This document shows, one piece after another, positions 32,385 to 44,824 of a stretch of DNA of 64,000 bases. A program made the translations under genes and the position numbers. The DNA is taken from assembly GCA_012103035.1 (NCBI GenBank), contig JAAVLL010000001.1, positions 1,896,501 to 1,960,500 on the forward strand, read 5' to 3'. Origin of the DNA: Brucella oryzae. Lineage in GTDB: Bacteria > Pseudomonadota > Alphaproteobacteria > Rhizobiales > Rhizobiaceae. A model generated the notes under the pieces. The model saw only the letters and a list, made by a program, of their open reading frames with translations. It searched no databases and was not told where the DNA came from. Positions within the stretch are counted from its first letter, which is position 1. The number at the start of each line of letters is the position of its first letter.

Positions 32385-32793
32385 TGGCCGTCATCCTGTC
32401 GGCTGTCCAGACGCCCTGCGCGGCCTTATGACGATACTGCATATTGATAAGAACGCCCTTTGCCCACCGCATGGCCACGAGGCTGAGGATAACGGCCAGC
32501 GGCACCCATAGAATAAAATGCACCCAGAGCGGCGGCCCGAAATTCACTTCCATCCAGAGCGCAAGACCGACGACGATAAAACCGATAATCAGAATGACGA
32601 ATGCCGCGGGCCCATCGCCGGAATCGGCAAAAGAGTAATCCAGCCCGCAGGCCTTGCAGCGCGGAGCCACTTTTAGAAAACCGTCGAACAGTTTTCCTTC
32701 GCCGCAACGCGGGCAATGTCCAGCAATGCCGCTCTTTATGGGATCGACGGGGATAAATGTTCTGATCCGGCATTGCGTTTCCCTTCTCAACAT
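32381..32793 (-). CDS. DUF983 membrane protein of the cox cluster (one frameshift)
   Basis: Small membrane protein with two zinc-ribbon-like pairs at the start (GHCPRCGEGKLF and APRCKACGLDYSF) and two membrane segments. DUF983 genes sit between cox3 and surf1 in many alphaproteobacteria; the molecular role is unknown. One G is missing near 32392; with it the gene ends in ATGA overlapping the SURF1 start, 137 residues from ATG 32793. An ATG at 32773 has a better ribosome site (AGGGAAA) but reads into another frame, so the start is uncertain. Confidence 0.75.
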
Positions 32794-32807
32794 CTCTTCA
32801 CAAACAA

Positions 32808-32835
32808 AAGGCGGCCATGTCGCCAGGGCCGCCTT
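32808..32835 (-). terminator. Terminator or attenuator after cox3
   Basis: AAGGCGGC (32808-32815) pairs with GCCGCCTT (32828-32835); on the minus strand it follows the cox3 stop by 21 bases and leads into TTTTGTTTG. It may reduce transcription of DUF983, SURF1 and the ispH group. Confidence 0.65.
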
Positions 32836-32856
32836 CGAACCTTTGACTGCTGGCAA

Positions 32857-33733
32857 TCAGCCTGCATGCATTGGCGCGCCCCAGCCACCCCAGACATAGA
32901 TGGCGAAGAACAGGAACAGCCAGACCACGTCGACGAAGTGCCAGTACCAGGCAGCTGCTTCAAAACCGAAATGCTGCTTCGGCGTAAAATCGCCGCCAAT
33001 GGCGCGGATCAAGCAGACCAAAAGGAAGATCGTGCCGATGAAAACGTGGAAGCCGTGGAAACCCGTCGCCATGAAGAAAGTTGCGCCGTAGATCGAATCC
33101 GAACGCGAATGGCGCGTGAATGTACTCATACACCTGTACAAAGGAGAACAGAACACCAAGAGCTACGGTGATCGCAAGGCCGGCAATCATACCCTTACGG
33201 TCGTTGTGCAGCAGCGCATGGTGCGCCCAGGTCAGCGTCGTACCCGACAATAGCAGGATAACGGTGTTGTAAAGCGGCAGATGCAGAGGATCGAGAACCT
33301 CGATACCCTTCGGAGGCCAGACGCCGCCAGTAAATTCGGCGCGCGCTACTTGATGCACTTCATTCGGGAAGAGACTGGCATCGAAGAACGCCCAGAACCA
33401 AGCCACGAAGAACATCACTTCCGAGGCAATGAACATGATCATGCCATAGCGAAGATGCAGCGACACGACGCGGGTATGATGTCCCTCATGCCCTTCCTTG
33501 ATCGTATCGGACCACCAGCCATACATGCAGTAAAGCACGATTGCGAGGCCGATGAAGAAAATCCACGGCGTCACGACATTCAGGCCGAAAAACGGCAGCT
33601 CGCCGGAGTTGATGTAACGCATCCAGGCAATACCGCCAACGGCAAGCACGAATGCACCCACCGAGCTAAGGAACGGCCAAGGGCTCGGCGCGATGATATG
33701 ATAGTCGTGATTTTTCTGATGAACGTCGGCCAT
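32857..33733 (-). CDS. ctaE: Cytochrome c oxidase subunit III (frameshifts)
   Basis: Seven-helix subunit of the aa3 oxidase. Typical sequence: [16 protein letters not shown] at the start, [32 protein letters not shown] with the conserved Glu, [20 protein letters not shown] and [19 protein letters not shown], ending [15 protein letters not shown]. The frame breaks near 33110 (one to two bases lost around ATF to SVF); restored length 292 residues. The start at 33733 is [10 protein letters not shown]. It is downstream of ctaG and separated from DUF983 by a terminator hairpin. Confidence 0.95.
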
Positions 33734-33942
33734 GTTTCTCCCCGTAAATCCCCTTAGGGGTTCCTCTCTCGTACCTTCTTGCATACTCCCCAACCGGGTT
33801 GCCAAGCAAGTCTGTCTATAACAAGCGGTATCTCCCGTCAGAGTAAAACCGCTTCATTGTTTTGTCTTTGCGGCATTGTGCGCCGCCAGGGCATTTCGCG
33901 TTTTCCTGAAACATCGAGAATACTCTATCTCTATGTTTTTAT

Positions 33943-33987
33943 GCATTATCAACACAAAACCGCTTCGCACTTTTGGTTCGAAAATGC
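33943..33987. repeat. Dispersed palindromic element, diverged copy D
   Basis: GCAT at 33943 and ATGC at 33984-33987 flank CAAAA and TTTTG around CCGCTTCGCAC. The core letters match copies B and E. It lies 9 bases from the ctaG stop codon (33996-33998). Confidence 0.6.
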
Positions 33988-33995
33988 TCAAGGCA

Positions 33996-34606
33996 TCAAC
34001 TTCCGTTCGTCGAGGTCTCCGCCTTGGCGTTTGCGACAGGCTTCGGCTTCTCAATCGGAAAGAACGTATATGACAGCGTGATCGTTTTGACATCCTTCAA
34101 ATCGGGATCGTTAACAATCTCCGGATCGACAAAGAACAGCACCGGCATTTCCATATCCTCGCCAGGCTTCAAGGTCGTATCTGTAAAGCAGAAGCATTCA
34201 ACCTTGTTGAAATAAGCCCCGGCCCGGCCCGGCGCGACGTTGAAGCTTGCCCGGCCGTAGGTCGCCTGATCGAACAGGTTGCGCGCTTCATACTTGATCA
34301 ACGTCGTTTCGCCGATGCGAACCGTGACCTCACGCTGCACGGGTTTGAAATCCCATGGCAGCCCATTGGCCGTATTCGCGTCGAAACGCACCTTGATGGT
34401 TTTGTCGAGGATGGTATCGGAATATTGTTCGACGCGCTGCGTCGTGCCGCCATAGCCCGTCACCTGACAGAAAATGCGGTATAGCGGCACGGAAGCATAG
34501 GCTGCACCGATCATGCAGACGAAGAAAGACAAACAAGCAAAAGCAATCGTCGCGTTGGAACGCTGTTGCTTTTCAGCTTTTGATTCTTTTCCTGCTGATC
34601 CGCCAT
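33996..34606 (-). CDS. ctaG: Cytochrome c oxidase assembly protein CtaG (copper chaperone; one frameshift)
   Basis: Cox11-type protein that delivers copper to the CuB site of subunit I. One membrane anchor ([21 protein letters not shown]) and a periplasmic beta domain with the copper motif [14 protein letters not shown] and [11 protein letters not shown]. One A is missing near 34570 (five A read as four); with it the protein is 203 residues from ATG 34606 behind GGAGGAG. As read, the frame runs back into the CoxF gene and gives a false fused ORF from 34811. Confidence 0.93.
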
Positions 34607-34626
34607 TTTCTCCTCCCCGATAAAAT

Positions 34627-34811
34627 TTAGAGTGGCCGTACCAGAATGTTAGCACCCAGTTTCGCAATCGTGCCGACGTAAACCAGCAGCACGAACAGCA
34701 CCAAGGCGATCGCCAGTCCCGGGAACGATTGCGCTGGGCCCGCTTTTGCCGCTCCGTCGGAACGACCAAATCCAGCTCGCTGTTCACCGGCTTCTGTACG
34801 GTTTTATCCAT
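34627..34811 (-). CDS. Small CoxF-like membrane protein of the oxidase cluster (one frameshift)
   Basis: 61-residue protein: charged N-terminus ([18 protein letters not shown]... RQKRAQRN) and one membrane helix ([21 protein letters not shown]). One base is missing near 34722. Small proteins of this kind lie between ctaB and ctaG in rhizobial cox clusters; the role is not known. Its ATG overlaps the ctaB stop by one base (TAATG), so translation is coupled. Confidence 0.75.
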
Positions 34812-35754
34812 TAGAACACTCCAAAGGCGGCGAATGCCTTCATTACCAGTGCCTCTACAAGTAGCACTGCGAACAGTCCCGACAGGTAAAGTAGCGAAAA
34901 GCGAAATAGTTTGCGGGCAGCCGACAGCATTTCAGGCTGCGATCCTGCAACCAACATACGCCATGCATAATAAACGAAAGCCAATCCAAGCAGCGTGGAA
35001 ATCGCGCCATAGACAGGCCCTGCAAAGCCGAGCACCCAGGGCAGAACGCCGACTGGCGCCATGATGATCGCATAGAACATCGCCTGACGTCGGGTTGAAA
35101 GCTCGCCTTTAACGTTCGGCATCATCGGAACATGCGCTGCTTCATAATCATTAGCTGAAAAGAGGACAGTGCCCAGAAATGCGGTGGTGTCCATAGGAAG
35201 ATAATCATGAACAGCACGACGCTGTCCCATGTGATTTCACCCGTCGCCGCCGCCCAACCGATCATTGGAGGGAATGCGCCTGCGGCACGCCTATGACGAT
35301 GTTCTGAGGCGTCGAACGCTTCAGCCACATCGTATAGATCACAGCATAGAAGAAAATCGTAAAGGCGAGCAGCGCCGCCGACAACCAGTTGACCATCAGT
35401 CCAAGCGTGACGACTGAAAAAGCCGACAATGTCAGACCGAAAGCCAGAACCTGGTTGGGGCAATGACGCCTGCCGGAATGGGCCGATTGCGCGTGCGCTT
35501 CATTACCGCGTCAATATCAGCATCGTACCACATGTTCAGCGCACCCGATGCTCCAGCACCAACTGCGATGCACAAGATGCTGATGGCGGCGAGAACTGGA
35601 TTCATATGTCCCGGCGCGACCACGAGACCGACCAGCCCGGTGAAGACCACAAGGGACATCACCCGGGGTTTCAAAAGAACAAGGTAATCCCGTGCTGTCG
35701 CTTCGGAGAGAGCGAGCGCATCGTCGGTACCTGCATTTTTTCCACCAGAGACAT
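34811..35754 (-). CDS. ctaB: Protoheme IX farnesyltransferase (four frameshifts)
   Basis: Makes heme o from heme b for the oxidase; polytopic UbiA-family prenyltransferase. The prenyl-diphosphate motif is [19 protein letters not shown], and the second region [28 protein letters not shown] is typical. Breaks near 35740, 35462, 35295 and 35163 divide it over three frames; adding four bases gives 315 residues. The start at 35754 (MSLVEKNAGTDD) requires one more A in an A run. Confidence 0.92.
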
Positions 35755-35984
35755 TTTAACTTTAACAACCTCAAACTCACCGGTCCGAACCCCACGCCCC
35801 TACAGCGTGGATCGGCACAATCACGACAATGTCCTCCCGAAAACCATTCTGTCCCCGTCGGAAAGTGCCGCAATTGATGGCCAACTTTTTCGTCTACCGG
35901 CGACGGGCGGAACAGAATGCCGTCCGCCCATAGCACATTTTGTAAAGATGGGCGAAGCCTTTCCGTGCCCCGCCCATAGCACGA

Positions 35985-38562
<2,578 letters not shown>

Positions 38563-38963
38563 CAGAACTCTCTCCTTTTCGCCCTTTCGAGCTGGACGCC
38601 GGACGCTAAAGACGGCCGCATCCCCGTCGGCGTTCAAACCACACCTTAGCGCACACCGCAAGGAAGGCGAATATGTTCCTGTGCGGCATTTTTGCGCGCA
38701 GCCTGCAGGAGAAAGAGTAAACGTCCGGATTTATTCAAAGCAAGGCACGGTTCGCTTAAACCGCGAAAACTTGGGAAAACCGCACGAAACCCATAATGAA
38801 GCCATGATTTGACAAGACGTTTCCTTTAACGTGCCGCGTGACAATCGATGCAACAGACGGTATCACCGTTGCCATGATGGCCAAGACTGTTAAACGCCAA
38901 TCACGGCGCTTTTCATGGCCAATGCAGCGCGTTAACGTCCCGGTGATTCGATCTGGAGATTTC
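38563..38963. promoter_or_regulatory. Divergent promoter region between cox2 and the IalB-like gene
   Basis: About 400 bases with no convincing gene and no strong hairpin. It must hold the promoters of the oxidase operon and of the IalB-like gene. A TTGACA at about 38807-38812 could be a -35 box but has no good -10 partner. Confidence 0.4.
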
Positions 38964-39578
38964 ATGACTTTTCGCATGCTTGCCCGCCGCACGTTCAGCC
39001 AGCACCTCGTGACTCTTGCAACAGGTGTCAGTATGGCGCTCGCCGTTGCAACGCTTCCTTCGGTTGCTCAGGAAAAACCGGCGCAGTTACAAACCCCACA
39101 AGAAGCTCCCGCAGCCCAGTCGCAAGCGGCTCCGACCAGTCCGCAGCAAAGCGGCAAGCTCAAGTCGCAGCATGGCGCATGGTCCGTTCTGTGTGATACG
39201 CCCGCTGGCGCCAAGACGGAACAGTGCGCTCTGATCCAGAACGTAGTCGCAGCAAAGCGCCCTGAACTGGGTCTTTCGGTCGTCGTTCTCAAGACTGCGG
39301 ACAACAAGGCCCGCATCCTTCGTGTTCTGGCCCCGCTCGGCGTTCTATTGCCCAACGGTCTTGGTCTCAATGTCGACGGCAAGGATATCGGTCGCGCCTA
39401 TTTCGTCCGCTGCTTCGAAGACGGCTGCTATGCTGAGGTAATCCTTGAGGATGATCTCCTCAAGACATTGCGTTCCGGCAAGGCAGCTACCTTCATCGTC
39501 TTCCAGACACCGGAAGAAGGCGTAGGCATCCCCGTTGATCTGAAAGGGTTCGGCGAAGGCTTCGATGCTCTCCCCTGA
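38964..39578 (+). CDS. IalB-like (invasion-associated locus B family) periplasmic protein
   Basis: Intact, 204 residues from ATG 38964, which follows GGAG at 6 bases. Signal peptide up to about residue 35 (LATGVSMALAVATLPSVAQ), a Gln/Pro/Ala-rich linker, then the family domain: HGAWSVLCDTPAGAKTEQCAL, LNVDGKDIGRAYFVRC, DGCYAEVILEDDLL. Four Cys residues could form two disulfides. Named after Bartonella IalB; in free-living relatives the role is unknown. A hairpin follows and overlaps the tldD ribosome site. The frame stays open upstream, but the earlier starts lack a signal-like sequence. Confidence 0.85.
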   Translation: MTFRMLARRTFSQHLVTLATGVSMALAVATLPSVAQEKPAQLQTPQEAPAAQSQAAPTSPQQSGKLKSQHGAWSVLCDTPAGAKTEQCALIQNVVAAKRPELGLSVVVLKTADNKARILRVLAPLGVLLPNGLGLNVDGKDIGRAYFVRCFEDGCYAEVILEDDLLKTLRSGKAATFIVFQTPEEGVGIPVDLKGFGEGFDALP

Positions 39579-39624
39579 TCACAACTGCGATGACTGGTTG
39601 TTCTCAACCGATTTAGGGCTTACA

Positions 39625-39650
39625 TCCTGCAGCAAACACATGCTGCAGGA
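39625..39650 (+). terminator. Hairpin ending the IalB-like gene and covering the tldD ribosome site
   Basis: Perfect 10-bp stem TCCTGCAGCA / TGCTGCAGGA with loop AACACA, followed by TTTATTT and the tldD ATG at 39658. The AGGA that would serve tldD is the end of the right arm. It could end transcription or limit tldD translation. Confidence 0.6.
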
Positions 39651-39657
39651 TTTATTT

Positions 39658-41068
39658 ATGAAAAGCCTGATCGACAGTTTCGACGCCAGCCGCGACGATA
39701 TCGAACGCCTTGTCGCCCGAAGCCTGAAAGGCAGTGATGATGGCGAACTCTTCGTGGAATATCGCGAAGCGGAAGCGCTTGTTTTCGATAATGGCCGTCT
39801 CAAGACCGGCTCCTTCAATCAGGATCAAGGTTTTGGCCTGCGGTCCGTTGCAGGTGAAGCCATCGGCTATGCTCATGCAGGCGATCTTTCGATGGCCGCC
39901 TTGAAACGCGCTTCCGATGCGGTCTCCGCTACTCTTCGGGGCTACGGCGGAAATTACGCGGCGGCACCTGCTGGCACCAATCGTCACCTATACACGGATG
40001 AGAACCCCATCGGTTCGCCGACATTCGACGCTAAGGTGCAATTGTTACAACAAATCGACGCCTATCTGCGCGCCAAGGACCCCAAAGTACGCCAGGTTTC
40101 TGTTTCGCTCGCGGGCTCATGGCAACAGGTCGAAATTCTGCGTGCCGACGGTCATTTCGTCCGCGATATACGGCCCATGGTACGCCTGAGCGTTTCAGTT
40201 GTGGCGGGCGACGGCGACCGTCAGGAATCCGGTTCGCATAGTGTTGGCGGACGCAAGGGGTTCGGCGACTTCATTACCGCTGAAAGCTGGCAGCACGCAG
40301 CCGATGAGGCATTGCGTCAGGCGCTTGTCAATCTCGAAGCCATCCCTGCTCCGGCAGGCACATTCGACATCGTTCTCGCCAATGGCTGGCCGGGCGTCAT
40401 GCTGCACGAAGCCGTCGGGCATGGGTTGGAAGGTGACTTCAACCGCAAGAAAACCTCTGCCTTTGCTGGCCTGCTCGGCCAGCAGGTTGCCTCAAGGGTG
40501 TCACGGTTGTCGACGACGGCACCATCGCCGAGCGCCGCGGCTCACTGACTATCGATGATGAAGGCACGCCCACCAACCGCACCGTGCTGATCGAGGATGG
40601 CAAGCTCGTCAATTACATGCAGGACAGGCAGAATGCGCGGCTGATGAGCATGGAAGCGACCGGCAATGGACGCCGCAGATCCTATGCTCACGCGCCGATG
40701 CCACGCATGACCAACACCTATATGCTGTCCGGCGACAAGACGCCGGAAGAGATCATCGCCTCTATGAAGAAGGAATCTATGCGGTTTCCTTCGGTGGCGG
40801 TCAGGTGGATATCACATCCGGCAAGTTCGTGTTCGGCTGTACAGAAGCCTACATGATCGAGGACGGCAAGGTGGGAGCGCCCATCAAGGGTGCGATGCTG
40901 ATCGGTAACGGTCCGGATGCCATGCAGCGGATTTCGATGATCGGCAACGACATGAAGCTCGATACCGGCAGCGGCAATTGCGGCAAGGGTGGCCAATGGG
41001 TTCCTGTCGGCGTCGGCCAGCCACATCTGCGCATGGATCAGGTAACGGTAGGCGGCACAACTGTATAA
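39658..41068 (+). CDS. tldD: Metalloprotease TldD (two frameshifts)
   Basis: With TldE forms the TldD/E protease that trims peptides such as microcin B17 and antitoxin CcdA in E. coli. The zinc motif is in [20 protein letters not shown], with later conserved segments [21 protein letters not shown] and [21 protein letters not shown]. Breaks near 40495 and 40772 need one base each; restored length 470 residues. An in-frame ATG at 39640 lies inside the hairpin loop and is less likely. No tldE is in the window. Confidence 0.94.
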
Positions 41069-41206
41069 GAGCCATGCCATTATCCGCGCTTCAGTCAGAA
41101 CACCGCTTATTAGAGCCATCTAACTTGCAGATACAGGGAGTAAAGTGCAGGTTACGGGTGTGGCCTGCACAGCGTTACTCGATGCCAGGCCGATCTGGAG
41201 AGATGA

Positions 41207-41353
41207 ATGCCTGAATCGCCTTACGACTGGACGGGCAAGCGAACGGAAAAACGCGACCGGCAGAAGCGTATGCTGGTTGTGACAGCCATCACGATGGGCG
41301 CACTCATTCTTGTCCTCGGCATGGTGGACGGCCTGCTGATCCTGTTAGGCTGA
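41207..41353 (+). CDS. 48-residue single-pass membrane protein
   Basis: Translates as a basic N-terminus (PYDWTGKRTEKRDRQKRM) and one membrane helix (LVVTAITMGALILVLGMV), ending DGLLILLG. GGAG lies 6 bases before the ATG. It is one base from the barstar-like gene (TGA-C-ATG), so the two are probably translated together. Function unknown. Confidence 0.65.
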   Translation: MPESPYDWTGKRTEKRDRQKRMLVVTAITMGALILVLGMVDGLLILLG

Positions 41354-41354
41354 C

Positions 41355-41645
41355 ATGCTGCCCATCTACGAAATCGATTGTGCCGGGATAGAAAGCCCGG
41401 ACGATCTTTGGCAGAGATATCTTTCCGCCGTTCCGGCCAAAGAACCGGAATCCTTCGGCTACACACTCGACTCGTTCTGGGACGCTGTGCAATGGCAAGG
41501 TCCGGGCTGGCCCGGTGAATGCGAATTGGTGTTCAGGAATGCCGAAGCTCTGCGCAGGTTGAGAACACGCGGCGGGAAGCCTTTTCTCGACGCCTTAAGG
41601 CGTCTTGTGAGCGAAACAGATCGGATAGTTGTGAGGCTCTCGTAA
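41355..41645 (+). CDS. Barstar-like ribonuclease inhibitor family protein
   Basis: Intact 96-residue protein matching the barstar fold: MLPIYEIDCAGIESPDDLW at the start, a helix with ESFGYTLDSFWDAVQWQ (the barstar NLDALWD region) and a final strand TDRIVVRLS. Barstars bind and block barnase-type RNases. No barnase-type gene is visible nearby, so the target may lie elsewhere or the protein may have another role. It follows a small membrane protein gene and converges on gmk (stops 14 bases apart). Confidence 0.8.
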   Translation: MLPIYEIDCAGIESPDDLWQRYLSAVPAKEPESFGYTLDSFWDAVQWQGPGWPGECELVFRNAEALRRLRTRGGKPFLDALRRLVSETDRIVVRLS

Positions 41646-41659
41646 AATCGGGTCTTGAT

Positions 41660-42322
41660 TTACATGCCCGGCTCTTCTTCCAGCAAACCGGTTACGAAAT
41701 CGAAAAGTCCGGGACGACGGTCGCGGCGAAGACGTTCAGCCTCGATGATCGACTTGATAGCTGCAAAGGAGCGGTCAAGATCTTCATTGATGACGATATA
41801 ATCGTACTTCACCCATTTCTGGATTTCAAAGCGCGCATTCTGCAGACGGGTCTCGATGACATCTGCTGTATCCTCCGCACGACGATTCAGGCGCTGCTGC
41901 AATTCGCGCATGGTGGGCGGCAGGATAAAAATCGAGACCACATCAGCCGGCATTTTTGCTTGCAGCTGGTCTGCACCCTGCCAGTCGATATCAAACAGCA
42001 TATCCTGACCGTCGGCCAGCGCGATTTCAGCAGTTTCACGCAGCGTGCCATAGAAATTGCCGTGGACCTCAGCCCATTCGATCAGCTCGTCATTGTCCCG
42101 CAAACGTTCAAATTCGCGGATCGTCTTGAAATGGTAGTGAACCCCTTCAATCTCGCTCGCGCGGCGCTGGCGCGTCGTCACGCTGATCGACAGCGAGAGG
42201 TCCATCTTCTTGTCTTCCAGCAACAGCCGGGCAATAGTGGACTTACCGGCCCCAGATGGCGACGAGATCACCACCATCAAGCCTCTACGTGCGACGCCAT
42301 TTTCAACCGAAGAGATGGCCAT
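41660..42322 (-). CDS. gmk: Guanylate kinase
   Basis: Intact, 220 residues. Phosphorylates GMP to GDP. P-loop [19 protein letters not shown]-binding [19 protein letters not shown] and YGTLRETAE, and [10 protein letters not shown] are all present. The start MAISSVENG at 42322 lies 8 bases after the yicC stop. The end of the conserved fab-mltG-yicC-gmk run. Confidence 0.97.
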   Translation of the reverse strand: MAISSVENGVARRGLMVVISSPSGAGKSTIARLLLEDKKMDLSLSISVTTRQRRASEIEGVHYHFKTIREFERLRDNDELIEWAEVHGNFYGTLRETAEIALADGQDMLFDIDWQGADQLQAKMPADVVSIFILPPTMRELQQRLNRRAEDTADVIETRLQNARFEIQKWVKYDYIVINEDLDRSFAAIKSIIEAERLRRDRRPGLFDFVTGLLEEEPGM

Positions 42323-42330
42323 GATACCTG

Positions 42331-43230
42331 TTACTCCAGATTTTGTACTTGTTCGCGAAACTGATCCACGACTGCCTTCAGTTCCAGACCGATGGCTGTG
42401 ATCGACGCTGCATTCGATTTAGAACACAGTGTATTAGCTTCACGATTAAATTCCTGTGAAAGAAAATCGAGCTTGCGCCCAACGGGGCCGCCATCTTCCA
42501 GAAGCTTGCGAGCCGACGCCACATGGGTATCCAACCGGTCAAGCTCTTCCTGAATGTCGGCTTTGGTCGCAAGAAACACTGCTTCCTGGTAGAGCCGCGC
42601 TTCGTCGAGTTCGCGTGCGGTATCCATCAGCAATGCCACCTGTCCGGCGAGACGTGCCTTAATCGCGTCTGTGCCGCGTGACGGGTCGCAACGAGCCTTC
42701 TTGGTCAGGCGTTCGATACTATCGACATGAGCGGAAAGTATGGTGAAGAGGGCTTTACCCTCCTGCGTGCGCGCATCGGCGATTGCCTTGAGTGTTTCCT
42801 CAAAGCCCGAGACGATAGCAGCTTCCAATCCGCCCCGCTCATCTTCGTCGTCAGCCATCTGCGCCTGATCGATGATACCGCGCAACGAAAGAATACCGTC
42901 TACGCTTGCCGGGGCCAGGCCGTGCTTCGCCTGCAGATCCGCACCGAGCTTCAGGACTTCGGCGAGCATGGCTTGGTTAATACTGAAACCGGCCTGAGCC
43001 TCGCTCCGCTCAACGTTGAGGCTGGCTTGAAAATTACCACGTGAGAAATGACGCGCCAGCATAGAGCGAACTGGATGTTCGGCGGCTTCAAGACCTTGCG
43101 GCAGACGCAGCCGAAGGTCGAGCCCCTTGCCATTGACGGAACGTACCTCCCAGACAATGCGCGCTTCTCCGCCTTCCATGGCGTGTTGCACGGCATGGCG
43201 TGCAAATCCAGTCATGCTTTGGAGCGCCAT
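42331..43230 (-). CDS. yicC: YicC family endoribonuclease-like protein
   Basis: Intact, 299 residues from ATG 43230 ([11 protein letters not shown], the classic YicC start). The C-terminal DUF1732 part reads [21 protein letters not shown] and [21 protein letters not shown]. coli YicC has been reported as an endoribonuclease; in most bacteria the gene lies next to gmk as here. The open frame upstream to 43302 is probably not translated. Confidence 0.95.
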   Translation of the reverse strand: MALQSMTGFARHAVQHAMEGGEARIVWEVRSVNGKGLDLRLRLPQGLEAAEHPVRSMLARHFSRGNFQASLNVERSEAQAGFSINQAMLAEVLKLGADLQAKHGLAPASVDGILSLRGIIDQAQMADDEDERGGLEAAIVSGFEETLKAIADARTQEGKALFTILSAHVDSIERLTKKARCDPSRGTDAIKARLAGQVALLMDTARELDEARLYQEAVFLATKADIQEELDRLDTHVASARKLLEDGGPVGRKLDFLSQEFNREANTLCSKSNAASITAIGLELKAVVDQFREQVQNLE

Positions 43231-43339
43231 GCGTTCCGTCCTCAACTCACGCCCGCAAATGTGCGGCCTACTCAAAACCAATCCGAAGCCGGCGCTCGCC
43301 ACCGGCTTCGGTTACACCACCCCAGATCATAGCGAAGCA

Positions 43340-44547
43340 CTATTGGCCCGCACTCTGATCTGTATTACTGCCGCTATTATTCTGCTGTTCGATATTCTTC
43401 TGTTGTTCCACGGAACGCCACTTGCGGACATTGGCGTTGTGTTCCTGCAGCGTCTTCGAGAACACGTGACCGCCCGTACCGTCAGCAACAAAGTAAAGGT
43501 CTTCCGTATCCAGCGGATTGGCGACAGCTTCCAGCGCGGCCTTGCCCGGATTGGCAATCGGCGTCGGTGGCAAACCGTTGATCACATAGGTGTTGTAAGG
43601 GGTCGGTTTTCGATGTCCGACTTGAAGATCGGTCGGTCCGAAGGTTTGCCTGCCCCGCCGAACAGACCGTAGATAATGGTCGGGTCGGACTGGATGCGCA
43701 TGCCTTTCTTCAAGCGATTGACGAAGACCGAGGCCACATGCGGACGTTCGGACGCGATGCCGGTTTCCTTTTCCACGATGGAAGCCAGCGTCACGAATTC
43801 GTTCTTATCCTTGATCGGCAAATCGGGATTACGCTTTGCCCAGGAGTCGTCCACGAGCTTCTTCTGCGAGGCAACCATACGATCGATGATTTCCGAACGC
43901 GTCGTGCCACGTGTGAAATTCAGCGTATCGGTGAAAAGCGAACCTTCCGGAGGCATATCCTTCGGCATGTCGCCAACCAGCGTCGGATCAACCGAGATTC
44001 GGTCGAAAATCTGCTTGACCGTCAGACCTTCCGGAATGGTCAGCGGATACATGATGGACTTGCCGCTGATGAGAATGTTCATCACGTCGCGCATCGTCGC
44101 GCCCGCGGGAATAGCGTATTCACCCGCCTTCAGATCGTTCTCATGGCCAAGCGTTCGCATACCGTATCGGAAAATACGCGCATCGCTGACGATATCACGG
44201 CTTTCCAAGCTGTTGGAAACTTCGGAGATACCAGCACCGCGCTTGACGAGAAATGTCGTCTCAGCAGTGAGCGGACCTTGCCCGTCAAACTGCATCTTGC
44301 CGAAATAAAACAAAGCGGATGCACCGAGCAGAACCAGCACGACCAGCGACAGCATGAAGTTCATGAAAACGACGATCTGACTGCGCGCATGGCGCGAACG
44401 CTTGCGCGGCGGTGGCGTTCCCGGTTCGGGACGCAGAGCTTCAGACGCGGATTTCGGCACGAACGGCTTGGACGTCGCGTTCGTTTCCTGCGTCGCACCC
44501 TGAGGCTGCTCGTCTGCAGGGGGTCCGGATGGCGCCTCTGAATTCAC
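43340..44547 (-). CDS. mltG: Endolytic murein transglycosylase MltG (one frameshift)
   Basis: Inner-membrane enzyme that cuts nascent glycan strands. The cytoplasmic N-terminus (Pro/Glu-rich, then RKRSRHARS) leads to one membrane helix ([20 protein letters not shown]) and the YceG domain with [16 protein letters not shown] and the catalytic Glu in [16 protein letters not shown]. One C is missing near 43605; with it [19 protein letters not shown] is restored and the protein is 402 residues. It follows fabF, as in other rhizobia. Confidence 0.94.
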
Positions 44548-44764
44548 TCAATCACCTCGGTCCAGAGCATTTCGAATAGCTCAACCAAACTATCAGAAAG
44601 ACTCTATCTATCTATTTTGGCGAGCTTCCCGACACATTGTGTTGAATGCCCGCCCGGAACGGCTTTTGCGCTTATTATTCCTAAGAGCGAATAAACCCTT
44701 TGGATTCGTATTCACACTAACCGCTGTTCACGATTTTAAACATCGCATCCGGTTATATTTTGAC

Positions 44765-44792
44765 AAAAACGCGGAGAAATCCCCGCGTTTTT
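44765..44792 (-). terminator. Intrinsic terminator after fabF
   Basis: AAAAACGCGG (44765-44774) pairs with CCGCGTTTTT (44783-44792) around an 8-base loop; on the minus strand it follows the fabF stop by 32 bases and ends in five T. Confidence 0.85.
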
Positions 44793-44824
44793 AAATTCGA
44801 TATTTTATTTCCAACTAATGCCGA

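Noticed and set aside
33996..34811. Single 271-residue ORF spanning CoxF and CtaG
   Set aside because: The fusion comes from one missing base in each gene. Each restored gene has its own start, ribosome site and stop (34627 and 34606).
41145..41170. GTGCAGG/CCTGCAC hairpin after tldD
   Set aside because: Stem of only 7 bp with a 12-base loop and no T run; not convincing as a terminator.
41207..41645. Barstar-like gene as half of a classic toxin-antitoxin pair
   Set aside because: The partner is a membrane peptide, not an RNase, and there is no toxin-like sequence nearby; kept as an open question only.
44548..44824. Another copy of the palindromic element upstream of mltG
   Set aside because: It has only partial similarity (AGAGCATTTCGAA and ACTCTATCTATC) and lacks the paired arms, so I did not annotate it.
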